The notes: generated by a model not told the origin, from the sequence alone. Positions 1-6,328 are shown, counted from the stretch's first letter. The stretch: DNA of 6,563 bases from an uncultured Chryseolinea sp. (GCA_946478915.1 CAMLER010000291.1:1-6563); one strand, 5' to 3'. Made by a program: numbers and translations.

Positions 1-1643
1 AAACCGGTGCCATTGTTTCGACGCATAAGTCGATAGCCCAGCAACAACCCCCACTCTATTCGCTGCTCAACGGCATTAAAAGTAAAAATGAAATCCGGGC
101 TTTGACTTCCTGCCTGATTGACATTTTCAAAATGACCAAGGTTAGTGAACCTGACTTCATGACCAAAGTACCACATGCCGGCTTTGAGAGGGTTATAAAA
201 TTTTTGTTTGATCGCGATACTATAACCGCGTTCGAATTTTTTACCCGGCGCAATACTTACATCTGAGCTAAAAAATGGATCGCGAATTCCGATAAATTCG
301 AATTCGTGGCCAATGCGCTCCTCAAGATAAAATTCTATACCCACTGGTAGCCTTCCGGCTGCCAGCCATACTGGATTAGTTCCGAAAATCACACCTTGAA
401 ATTCATTGACATGTGAATCGAAATAGCCAAAATGTTTGCCTTTTGTAATTTTCTTATCAATACTACTTTTACCAGCAAGCTGAGTGATTTCCTGACTTAA
501 TTTTTTGTCGTCATAGAACGGTTTATAATATCCGGATAAGGTCCCGTCGTTCTCGTAGATTTCCCATGTACCGGTCTTTAGATCGTCTTCAAGCATTCCT
601 TTCGTCTGCAAATTTCCATTGGGAAAATATCCATAGTAAGTTCCTTTCCCCTTTACAAAGTCACAAGTGCCTTCGAGCTTACCGTCTTCATAATAGTATT
701 CCCATTTGCCTTCACGCTTTTCATTAATGAGGTGGCCCTTGCGTATGAGTTTACCACTGGGGTAGTATTCGCGGTATTCGCCAGATCCCTTGTTGTAGGT
801 GATTTCACTTTTTACTGTGCCGGCCGCGCTTAAGGTTTTCCAATAGCCATTCCGTTTACCTTCTGAAAATTCTCCTGACGCGTTAAGGGATCCATTTTCG
901 AAAAAGTACTCCCAACTACCAGTAGGAATATCGTTAGTAAACGCGCCACGTGAAGATATTTTTCCCGACGAATAATAGCTTGTCCATATTCCATTTTTCT
1001 TTCCGTCGACGAACTCCCCTTCTTCCTTCAATATTCCATCCTCGCCATAGTACCGCCATTGTCCAACATTTTTCGTTCCTGACCTTGGACCCTCACCCAA
1101 TATTTTTCCCGAATGAAAGTATTCCGTGTATCTCCCAAAATCATCGGAATACTCGATCTGTCCTTTCAATACTCCGTCCTCAAAATAAGTGTTCCATTGG
1201 CCTATGCGCTTGTTGGTTTTATATTCACCAATTTCTTTTACCTGGCCATTTTCGTAATACGTTTTCCATTCGCCTTCACGGTTGCGGCCATATATAATGC
1301 CTTCCATACTTTTTTGGCCGCTCTCGTAAAAATATTCCCACAATCCATAGTTGGCTCCCTTGAAAAGAATTCCCCGCATTTTCAATTTGCCGGTCTCGTA
1401 AAAAAATTCCCACGTCCCCGACGTTTCATTGTCTGTAAATTGTCCTTTGGATTCGGTCTTTCCGTTGAGATAATAAGAAATGTAACGACCATGAAGAATA
1501 TTTCTGACAGTATCCTTCACCTGATAGACCTCCTTGACGTTCTTTTTCTCTCTGTCATGATATGTTTGCCTCATATACCCTTGCGCGAGTATTTGTGCGG
1601 AAATAACCATTAGAAATAACAGGATGAGCAAAAAGGTTCTCAC
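1..1643 (-). CDS. Secreted MORN-repeat (YwqK-like) protein with beta-rich C-terminal domain, 3' end cut by window
   Basis: I translated this frame by hand. It is open from a GTG at 1643 to the window edge: 547 full codons with no stop, so the C-terminus is missing. Residues 1-21 look like a Sec signal peptide (MRTFLLILLFLMVISA, then QILAQ). Residues about 51-373 form 14 repeats of 22-24 residues of the form G-x-W-x-x-Y/F-x-x-x-G-x-(L/I/V)-x-x-x-G, the MORN/YwqK type. From about residue 410 the repeats stop. A region rich in alternating aromatic and hydrophobic residues follows, including PVGIEFYLEE and a GLLLGYRL strand near the cut; it resembles part of an outer-membrane beta-barrel. That reading is inference. 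Such proteins are often auto-labelled 'YwqK family antitoxin', but no toxin is visible here. The GTG start is chosen because it directly precedes the signal peptide; the nearby ATG at 1660 is out of frame. The likely location is periplasm or outer membrane. Function unknown. Confidence 0.85.
   Translation of the reverse strand, partial: MRTFLLILLFLMVISAQILAQGYMRQTYHDREKKNVKEVYQVKDTVRNILHGRYISYYLNGKTESKGQFTDNETSGTWEFFYETGKLKMRGILFKGANYGLWEYFYESGQKSMEGIIYGRNREGEWKTYYENGQVKEIGEYKTNKRIGQWNTYFEDGVLKGQIEYSDDFGRYTEYFHSGKILGEGPRSGTKNVGQWRYYGEDGILKEEGEFVDGKKNGIWTSYYSSGKISSRGAFTNDIPTGSWEYFFENGSLNASGEFSEGKRNGYWKTLSAAGTVKSEITYNKGSGEYREYYPSGKLIRKGHLINEKREGKWEYYYEDGKLEGTCDFVKGKGTYYGYFPNGNLQTKGMLEDDLKTGTWEIYENDGTLSGYYKPFYDDKKLSQEITQLAGKSSIDKKITKGKHFGYFDSHVNEFQGVIFGTNPVWLAAGRLPVGIEFYLEERIGHEFEFIGIRDPFFSSDVSIAPGKKFERGYSIAIKQKFYNPLKAGMWYFGHEVRFTNLGHFENVNQAGSQSPDFIFTFNAVEQRIEWGLLLGYRLMRRNNGTG
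525..1493 (-). repeat. Fourteen tandem MORN-type protein repeats
   Basis: This is the coding stretch for residues about 51-373 of the leftmost gene. It reads as 14 consecutive units of 22-24 residues, typically G-x-W-x-x-Y-Y-x-x-G-x-L-x-x-x-G-x-(F/Y), for example GEWKTYYENGQVKEIGEY and GKWEYYYEDGKLEG. The units are diverged in DNA and protein sequence, so this is an old repeat array rather than a recent expansion. Units 10 and 12 are shortened by about two residues, and unit 10 lacks the usual aromatic pair (WKTLSAAG). Confidence 0.85.
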
Positions 1644-1783
1644 TCTCAGTGTGTTGGCATGATGATACCAGCAAATAGGGGAATAGTGCCTCAATTTACT
1701 TGATAATGGGGGGGAGAATGGTACGTCTGTAGGAAAGGGGGGGGGTTGGGTGGCGGAGGCTAATGGGAATACGGAGGGTGCGG
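1644..1783. other. Intergenic gap with G7 and G9 tracts
   Basis: This 140-base gap lies between the stop of the dioxygenase gene and the GTG of the MORN-repeat gene, both on the minus strand. On the plus strand it carries G7 at 1708-1714 and G9 at 1737-1745, with GGG at 1748-1750 and further GG pairs close by. I see no hairpin followed by a T-tract for the dioxygenase gene, and no exact TAnnTTTG element for the MORN-repeat gene. The nearest similar string is TATTTG, read on the minus strand at 1678-1673, which lacks the two spacer bases. Confidence 0.6.
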
Positions 1784-2746
1784 CTAATGCATGCCCGTTT
1801 TCACCGCAGCAAGCACACTTCTACCCCATTCATCATGTTCTTTTTCAGTCCAGAGCTCGGGAAAAAACATAACTTTTTGAAAACGCGCGGGCAGATATTT
1901 TTGCCAATTCGTTCCACCGGTTGCTTTCAATTCCTTTGTGGCTTTTTGTAAATAGTGCGCAGCAGATTTTAAGTGGGCAAAACGCCACTCGACATTCGCA
2001 AGATTGTCATATACACGGAGAAGCTCTACGATTTCATCTCGCCGCTCGCTATTGCTGAAATGCTTATTAAAGACCTGCAACAAATTAGTGTTCTTGTATT
2101 TTATACCCGCATCGAAGAAAGTACCCATATACTTCGCTTCGAACTGTTGAAGGGTTAAGGTTTTTTTCCCAGAAGCTAGTTCTGTTGCCCCACTGCGCCA
2201 ATAAAGTCTCTCCAGCATGGCATTGAGCTCAGCGTGTTTAAGTTCTTCGCGTTCTTCAAAATTTACAAGATTGATCATATCGGTAGATGCAATCTCAATC
2301 AGTCGATACTGTGCAGACTGAAAACCGCTTGCCGGCAACAATGCCATGCGAAACTTCAGGAATTGTTCTTTCTCCATCCCGACCACCATGATCTCAAACG
2401 AATTAACAAGATTTTGAAAATATCGGATAATCCGGTTGAGCCGATCTATGAAAAAAACTTCGTCGATGTTGGGCCGCGTCGAGATTTGCTCAAGTTCCAA
2501 CAGCACCATTCGGAAATACAACTCCGTTATCTGATGGTAGAGAATAAATACTTTTTCATCCGGAAAGCTGGTTTCGGTCGATTGCAAACTCAGCAAAGTA
2601 TCGAGATGAATATAGTCCCAGTAAGTTAGGTATTCGGAGTAAAGAAGCCCATCCAGGTACGAAGAAAGATCCTGGCCCATCACGTTGTATTTTGCCTGAA
2701 GCTTTTTTAGCTGTTCTAATAAGTGTGCATCAACATTTTCGCCCAT
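1784..2746 (-). CDS. Tryptophan 2,3-dioxygenase family protein
   Basis: A 320-residue cytoplasmic heme protein of the tryptophan 2,3-dioxygenase family, expected to oxidise L-tryptophan to N-formylkynurenine, the first step of kynurenine-route degradation. Visible family landmarks: LTYWDYIHLDTLLSLQ (40-55); the distal-pocket histidine in YHQITELYFRM (His71); FRMALLPASGFQSAQYRLIE (132-151), whose Arg133 matches the arginine that holds the substrate carboxylate; and WRFAHLKS (254-261), whose His258 fits the proximal heme ligand. The TGG substrate-loop motif follows at 276-278. Length is normal for bacterial members, with about 35 extra N-terminal residues before the core. Compared from memory with the Xanthomonas enzyme, the span from heme His to TGG is about four residues longer, so this may be a distinct subfamily with altered substrate preference. 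The ATG at 2746 starts the conserved frame and lies about 40 bases from a likely promoter. Divergent to a glutaryl-CoA dehydrogenase-like gene. Confidence 0.92.
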   Translation of the reverse strand: MGENVDAHLLEQLKKLQAKYNVMGQDLSSYLDGLLYSEYLTYWDYIHLDTLLSLQSTETSFPDEKVFILYHQITELYFRMVLLELEQISTRPNIDEVFFIDRLNRIIRYFQNLVNSFEIMVVGMEKEQFLKFRMALLPASGFQSAQYRLIEIASTDMINLVNFEEREELKHAELNAMLERLYWRSGATELASGKKTLTLQQFEAKYMGTFFDAGIKYKNTNLLQVFNKHFSNSERRDEIVELLRVYDNLANVEWRFAHLKSAAHYLQKATKELKATGGTNWQKYLPARFQKVMFFPELWTEKEHDEWGRSVLAAVKTGMH

Positions 2747-2792
2747 CTTTGTATTTCGGTATTTGTTGCTGTGCCTGACTAGAAATCGCGGG

Positions 2793-2800
2793 CAAAGCTA
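2793..2800 (-). promoter_or_regulatory. Bacteroidota -7 element TAGCTTTG for the dioxygenase gene
   Basis: Read on the minus strand, this is an exact TAnnTTTG match, the -7 element of the Bacteroidota primary sigma factor. It would place the transcript start around 2786-2788, giving a leader of about 40 bases. No convincing TTG at -33 is seen. It shares bases 2799-2800 with the -7 element of the opposite gene. Confidence 0.5.
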
Positions 2801-2806
2801 TGTTTG
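2799..2806 (+). promoter_or_regulatory. Bacteroidota -7 element TATGTTTG for the acyl-CoA dehydrogenase gene
   Basis: Exact TAnnTTTG match 38 bases before the ATG at 2845, giving a predicted leader of about 32 bases. The -33 region has only a weak CTG near 2775-2777. It overlaps the minus-strand -7 element by its first two bases, so both polymerases could not occupy the region at once. Confidence 0.5.
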
Positions 2807-2844
2807 TTAAATTGCCCCCTAGTTACGAATAATTCTAAATCATT

Positions 2845-4068
2845 ATGTCTGCCAATACTTCATCTTCGTCGACAAAAGCTAAAAAATCCTTAAAACAGGA
2901 TGTTTTTGAACATCCCGATTTTTACCAAGTCGATGACCTGCTGACAGAAGAGCACAAACTTATTCGAGGATCAATCCGCGATTTTGTGAAACGGGAAATT
3001 TCACCATTCATCGAAGACTGGGCACAGCGCGCTCATTTTCCATATGAAATAGTAAAGAAATTTGGTGACATCGGTGCGTTTGGTCCTACTATACCTGCTG
3101 AATATGGCGGAGGAGGTCTCGATTACATTTCGTACGGAATACTAATGCAGGAAATTGAGCGAGGTGATTCCGGAATGCGGTCAACGGCATCGGTACAGGG
3201 TTCTTTGGTGATGTATCCGATATATAAGTTCGGTTCAGAAGAGCAGAGAAAAAAATACCTTCCCCGATTGGCATCTGGTGAATGGCTGGGATGCTTCGGA
3301 CTAACGGAACCAGACCACGGTTCCAACCCAGGGGGTATGGTAACGAATTTCAAAGATGCCGGAGATCATTATATCCTCAATGGATCAAAGATGTGGATCT
3401 CGAATGCACCATATGCTGACGTTGCTGTTGTCTGGGCAAAAAATGAGCAAGGAAGGATTCACGGACTTATCGTCGAAAAAGGTATGGAGGGTTTTTCAGC
3501 TCCTGAAACGCACGACAAATGGTCGTTGCGCGCAAGTGCCACAGGGGAATTGGTTTTTGATCATGTTAAAGTACCAAAAGACAATCTGCTTCCAGGAAAA
3601 AGCGGGCTGGGTGCACCGTTGATGTGTCTGGATTCTGCCCGCTATGGGATAGCGTGGGGTGCGATAGGTGCTGCAATGTCATGCTACGAATCTGCGCGAA
3701 AATATTCATTGGAAAGGATTCAATTTGGAAAACCAATTGCCTCATTTCAACTTACGCAGCGCAAGTTATCAGAGATGCTTACTGAAATCACCAAGGCTCA
3801 ATTGATCAATTGGAGATTGGGCGTATTAATGAACGAAGGTAAAGCAACCTCAGCGCAAATTTCCCTTGCTAAGAGAAACAATGTGCAGGTAGCCCTCGAG
3901 ATAGCGCGCGAAGCTCGTAACATGCATGGTGCAATGGGAATCACCGGCGAGTATCCTATCATGAGACACATGATGAACCTGGAGTCAGTGATGACTTACG
4001 AAGGCACCAATGATATCCATCTACTAATTCTTGGGAATGAAATAACTGGGATCTCAGCCTTTGGCTGA
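2845..4068 (+). CDS. Glutaryl-CoA dehydrogenase-type acyl-CoA dehydrogenase
   Basis: A 407-residue FAD enzyme of the acyl-CoA dehydrogenase superfamily, most like glutaryl-CoA dehydrogenase, which oxidises and decarboxylates glutaryl-CoA to crotonyl-CoA and passes electrons to ETF. Domain order is standard: helical N-domain (about 35-145), beta domain with CFGLTEPDHGSNP (150-162) and WSLRASATGELVFD (226-239), and helical C-domain. GCDH hallmarks are the RSTASVQGSLVMYPIY stretch (112-127), ARYGIAWG (265-272), RIQFGKPIASFQL (291-303) and a terminal TYEGTNDIHLLILG (384-397). Glu386 matches the catalytic base. The preceding Tyr385, plus Glu105 and Arg112 spaced as in the human enzyme (Glu87/Arg94), suggest the decarboxylating form; that comparison is from memory. 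The N-terminus is Ser/Lys-rich and poorly conserved (MSANTSSSSTKAKKS), with no signal peptide. Divergent from the tryptophan dioxygenase gene, consistent with tryptophan (or lysine) degradation ending in glutaryl-CoA. A more general acyl-CoA dehydrogenase role is less likely. Confidence 0.92.
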   Translation: MSANTSSSSTKAKKSLKQDVFEHPDFYQVDDLLTEEHKLIRGSIRDFVKREISPFIEDWAQRAHFPYEIVKKFGDIGAFGPTIPAEYGGGGLDYISYGILMQEIERGDSGMRSTASVQGSLVMYPIYKFGSEEQRKKYLPRLASGEWLGCFGLTEPDHGSNPGGMVTNFKDAGDHYILNGSKMWISNAPYADVAVVWAKNEQGRIHGLIVEKGMEGFSAPETHDKWSLRASATGELVFDHVKVPKDNLLPGKSGLGAPLMCLDSARYGIAWGAIGAAMSCYESARKYSLERIQFGKPIASFQLTQRKLSEMLTEITKAQLINWRLGVLMNEGKATSAQISLAKRNNVQVALEIAREARNMHGAMGITGEYPIMRHMMNLESVMTYEGTNDIHLLILGNEITGISAFG

Positions 4069-4072
4069 CGTT

Positions 4073-4111
4073 ATTAGTTAATCGTTCCGATAGCTATCGG
4101 AATTAGTTAAT
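4073..4111. repeat. 18-bp perfect palindrome flanked by 10-bp direct repeats
   Basis: ATTAGTTAAT occurs at 4073-4082 and again at 4102-4111. Between the copies lie CG and the palindrome at 4085-4102, whose last base overlaps the second copy. The layout resembles a small palindromic insert with target duplication, but a local 29-base tandem duplication or chance in AT-rich DNA is also possible. Confidence 0.5.
4085..4102. terminator. Perfect palindrome TTCCGATAGCTATCGGAA, possible terminator
   Basis: All 18 bases are self-complementary with no spacer, so as RNA it would form a stem of about seven pairs closed by a tight loop. It begins 17 bases after the glutaryl-CoA dehydrogenase stop codon. 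No U-tract follows on the plus strand, so a classical intrinsic terminator is not proven. The CCGATAG/CTATCGG core recurs in the hairpin at 4166-4186. Confidence 0.45.
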
Positions 4112-4165
4112 TGTGGGTCTATGCTACCGATCAAGCGGATGTACTGATCGCAATCGAGCCGACCG

Positions 4166-4186
4166 ACCCGATAGCTTCTATCGGGT
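4166..4186. terminator. Hairpin ACCCGATAG-CTT-CTATCGGGT
   Basis: A nine-base-pair perfect stem with a three-base loop sits between two convergent genes, 26 bases beyond the stop of the minus-strand DUF1573 gene. As the stem is the same on both strands, it could act in both directions. No clear U-tract follows on either side. It shares the CCGATAG/CTATCGG arms with the palindrome at 4085-4102. Confidence 0.5.
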
Positions 4187-4209
4187 ACCCGATCACCCGA
4201 TTACCGATT
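4187..4209. repeat. About three copies of an 8-bp ACCCGATy repeat
   Basis: The units are ACCCGATC (4187-4194), ACCCGATT (4195-4202) and a shortened ACCGATT (4203-4209), ending just before the stop of the minus-strand gene. The first unit is also the right half of the 14-bp palindrome ATCGGGTACCCGAT (4180-4193), so it can compete with the upstream ACCCGATAG arm for pairing. Confidence 0.6.
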
Positions 4210-4211
4210 TC

Positions 4212-5288
4212 TTACTCCACGTATCCCGAAAAAGTAATCCTCTGCACCGGATTCTGCGGATCATTTGAATAAATAGTCAGCGCTTTTTGCAACGATCCTT
4301 TCCGATCCTGAGGATCAAGCGAAATTGTAATCGATGCACTCTCACCAGGCTTGATGGATTCTTTTTCCATTGAGGCAGTGATGCACGTACAGTTGCCTTG
4401 CAAAGATTTTATATCCAATTCTTTTTTGCCAGTGTTGTAAAATTGCACCTGACGAACGCTTGCCGTGTTCGGTTTCAGTTTACCAAAATCTAATGTGGAA
4501 ACCTGAACTCTCAACTGAGGAGCCTTGGCAAGCTCTTCAGCGCTAAGCTGAGGAAACTCATCCTCCAACGTGGCATATACTGAAAACGATTTGGTGGAAT
4601 TTAAATCATCATCCGTAAAGATCTCAACGTTATCAGCCTGAAACCCATACTTACCTTTCATTTTCCCATTGTAACCTACCTTGATATTTCCCTTCTCTCC
4701 AGGCTGCAACGTCTTGGGTTGAATATCAACTTTTATATATGCCGGACCAACATAGTTTCCTGAGAAGGTAAGCGGCTTGGTACCTCCATTAAGTACCTGA
4801 AAATCCCGAACGGTAAATTCATCTTTGATGAAAACTTTACCCATATTAAATGAACCGGATTTTAACTTCAGATTACCATTTGATGCCTGGAATTGAATCT
4901 TATCACCTTCACCCTCCACAGCGACCTGACCTTTTATTTGCAGTGTCAGCGGATTGGGATCAAAATCAGTTGTAATCGTAAGCGATTTATTGAAATACCC
5001 CGGCCGTCCGAGCGGGTTATAACTGGCTTGGATAAATCCGGATTTGCCAGGCTGCACTGGCTCTTTTGACCAATCGGGAGTAGTACATCCGCACGACGCC
5101 TGAACATTGATAATCTTAATCGGCCGACTGCTATTATTGACAAAAGAAAATTCATGCGTTACCGGGCCAGATTGCTCATACACCATCCCGAAATCAAAAA
5201 TCTCTTCCCTGAATTGCAACGGTTTTGAAACCTGACTAAAAACACTGTAACTAAAGGACAGAAAGATAATAACAAATGTCAATCGCAT
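4212..5288 (-). CDS. Secreted protein with three DUF1573-like Ig-type repeats
   Basis: A 358-residue protein with a Sec signal peptide (MRLTFVIIFLSFSYSVFSQ). Three beta-sandwich repeats of the DUF1573 type follow: about 28-122, starting FDFGMVYEQSGPVTHEFSF and holding SCGCTTPDW (65-73); about 146-242, starting FNMGKVF; and about 264-358, starting LDFGKLKPNTASVRQVQFY and holding NCTCIT (299-304). Repeats one and three keep the paired cysteines (C-x-C), the PGxS turn and a late strand ending (K/S)LTI; the middle repeat has lost the cysteines. DUF1573 proteins are common in Bacteroidota and are exported; their function is not established. The frame is open back to an ATG at 5363, but that start would overlap trpS, place 25 charged residues before the signal peptide and bury an exact promoter element. 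The ATG at 5288 is therefore chosen. It is divergent from trpS with 68 bases between. Confidence 0.9.
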   Translation of the reverse strand: MRLTFVIIFLSFSYSVFSQVSKPLQFREEIFDFGMVYEQSGPVTHEFSFVNNSSRPIKIINVQASCGCTTPDWSKEPVQPGKSGFIQASYNPLGRPGYFNKSLTITTDFDPNPLTLQIKGQVAVEGEGDKIQFQASNGNLKLKSGSFNMGKVFIKDEFTVRDFQVLNGGTKPLTFSGNYVGPAYIKVDIQPKTLQPGEKGNIKVGYNGKMKGKYGFQADNVEIFTDDDLNSTKSFSVYATLEDEFPQLSAEELAKAPQLRVQVSTLDFGKLKPNTASVRQVQFYNTGKKELDIKSLQGNCTCITASMEKESIKPGESASITISLDPQDRKGSLQKALTIYSNDPQNPVQRITFSGYVE

Positions 5289-5308
5289 GCTCACAATTTT
5301 TAGTTGTA

Positions 5309-5316
5309 CAAATTTA
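5309..5316 (-). promoter_or_regulatory. Bacteroidota -7 element TAAATTTG for the DUF1573 gene
   Basis: Exact TAnnTTTG match read on the minus strand, 20 bases before the chosen ATG at 5288; the predicted leader is about 14 bases. No good TTG is seen at -33. Its position supports the start at 5288 over the longer frame from 5363, though the region is AT-rich and chance matches are likely. Confidence 0.4.
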
Positions 5317-5356
5317 AAACTAATTCCGTTCAGCTTTATTTTATTTTCTTTGCAGT

Positions 5357-6328
5357 ATGGCAAGAATTCTTACAGGCATACAGAGCAGCGGAAGACCACA
5401 TCTTGGAAATCTCTTAGGGGCAATCATTCCTGCTATTCAGCTTTCCCAGCAACAGGGGAACGAATCATTTTTTTTTATTGCTGACCTTCATTCGTTAACT
5501 ACAATTAAAGACCCGGCTGTTCGGGAAGGAAATGTCCGCGCTGTAGCAGCTGCATGGCTTGCGTTCGGATTCGATATCGAAAAAAACTTCTTCTATCGTC
5601 AATCCCGAATTCCGGAAGTATGCGAACTGACGTGGTATCTGAACTGTTTCACCCCGTTTCCAATGCTTGCCAATGCGCATTCCTTCAAAGATAAATCTTC
5701 ACGACTTGCTGATGTCAACGCCGGTTTATTTACCTACCCTGTGTTAATGACTGCCGATATCATTTTGTACGACGCAAATTTTGTTCCCGTAGGTAAAGAT
5801 CAAAGACAACACGTGGAGATGGCTCGCGATATTGCATCTTCCTTTAACACATCCTTTGGTGAAACATTCGTTGTCCCCGAAGCAAAGATCGAAGAAGAAG
5901 TGATGACGATTCCTGGAATCGATGGACAAAAAATGAGCAAATCTTACGGAAATATCATCGACATTTTTTTACCTGATAAAGAACTTCTAAAACAAATAAA
6001 ATCCATCAAGACCGATAGCACACCGATGGAGGCTCCAAAAAATCCTGAAGCTGACAATGTTTTTGCGATCTACAAGCTTATAGCCTCTGGTGAGCAGACC
6101 GATGCGATGCGAAGAAAATACATGGCGGGGAACTATGGCTATGGTCACGCCAAACAAGAACTATTTGACCTCATCGCGCAGAAGTATAGCAAGGAGCGCG
6201 AAGTCTTTAATTATTATATGAGCAACCCGGAGGAACTTGAGAAAAAGCTTGAAGTCGGTGAATCAAAAGCGCGTAAAATTGCGCTTGATGTATTGAACAG
6301 AGTACGAAAAAAATTAGGGTTTAGATAG
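5357..6328 (+). CDS. trpS: Tryptophanyl-tRNA synthetase
   Basis: A 323-residue class I aminoacyl-tRNA synthetase that charges tRNA-Trp with tryptophan in the cytoplasm, probably as a homodimer. The HIGH-type signature is HLGN in SSGRPHLGNLLGA (10-22), and the KMSKS loop is intact in GQKMSKS (190-196). MTADIILYDA (131-140) carries the aspartate (Asp134) that recognises the indole nitrogen, and VPVGKDQRQHVEMARDIA (143-160) is the diagnostic TrpRS segment. Length is close to the usual 325-335 residues and the gene appears complete. ATG 5357 starts right at the first conserved strand (MARILTGIQ), so no residues seem missing. Its promoter is unclear: TTTCTTTG at 5345-5352 is one mismatch from TAnnTTTG and would give a nearly leaderless transcript. 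A T9 run at 5468-5476 encodes three Phe in frame. It is convergent with the partial gene to the right. Confidence 0.97.
   Translation: MARILTGIQSSGRPHLGNLLGAIIPAIQLSQQQGNESFFFIADLHSLTTIKDPAVREGNVRAVAAAWLAFGFDIEKNFFYRQSRIPEVCELTWYLNCFTPFPMLANAHSFKDKSSRLADVNAGLFTYPVLMTADIILYDANFVPVGKDQRQHVEMARDIASSFNTSFGETFVVPEAKIEEEVMTIPGIDGQKMSKSYGNIIDIFLPDKELLKQIKSIKTDSTPMEAPKNPEADNVFAIYKLIASGEQTDAMRRKYMAGNYGYGHAKQELFDLIAQKYSKEREVFNYYMSNPEELEKKLEVGESKARKIALDVLNRVRKKLGFR

Noticed and set aside
56..253. Minus-strand 65-codon frame near the left edge
   Set aside because: It overlaps the MORN-repeat gene in another frame, and only the long frame gives a coherent protein.
950..1613. Plus-strand open frames of 115 and 166 codons opposite the MORN-repeat gene
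   Set aside because: They lie antisense to a continuous 547-codon minus-strand frame with clear repeats and show no family features; they are low-complexity shadows.
1..1643. Antitoxin of a toxin-antitoxin system
   Set aside because: The YwqK label is a family name only. The protein has a signal peptide, and no small toxin gene lies in the visible neighbourhood.
2234..2629. Plus-strand 131-codon frame opposite the dioxygenase
   Set aside because: It is antisense to well-conserved TDO motifs and has no recognisable features of its own.
5289..5363. Longer start for the DUF1573 gene at 5363
   Set aside because: It would overlap the trpS start, add 25 residues before a clean signal peptide and include an exact TAnnTTTG promoter match.
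5468..5476. T9 run in trpS as a programmed frameshift or phase-variation site
   Set aside because: The run encodes three in-frame Phe in a conserved position of an essential enzyme, and the frame continues intact to the end.
1784..6328. A tryptophan-responsive cluster formed by the dioxygenase and trpS
   Set aside because: The genes are separated by a convergent gap and an unrelated DUF1573 gene, and no shared regulatory element or trp leader peptide is visible; adjacency is probably coincidental.
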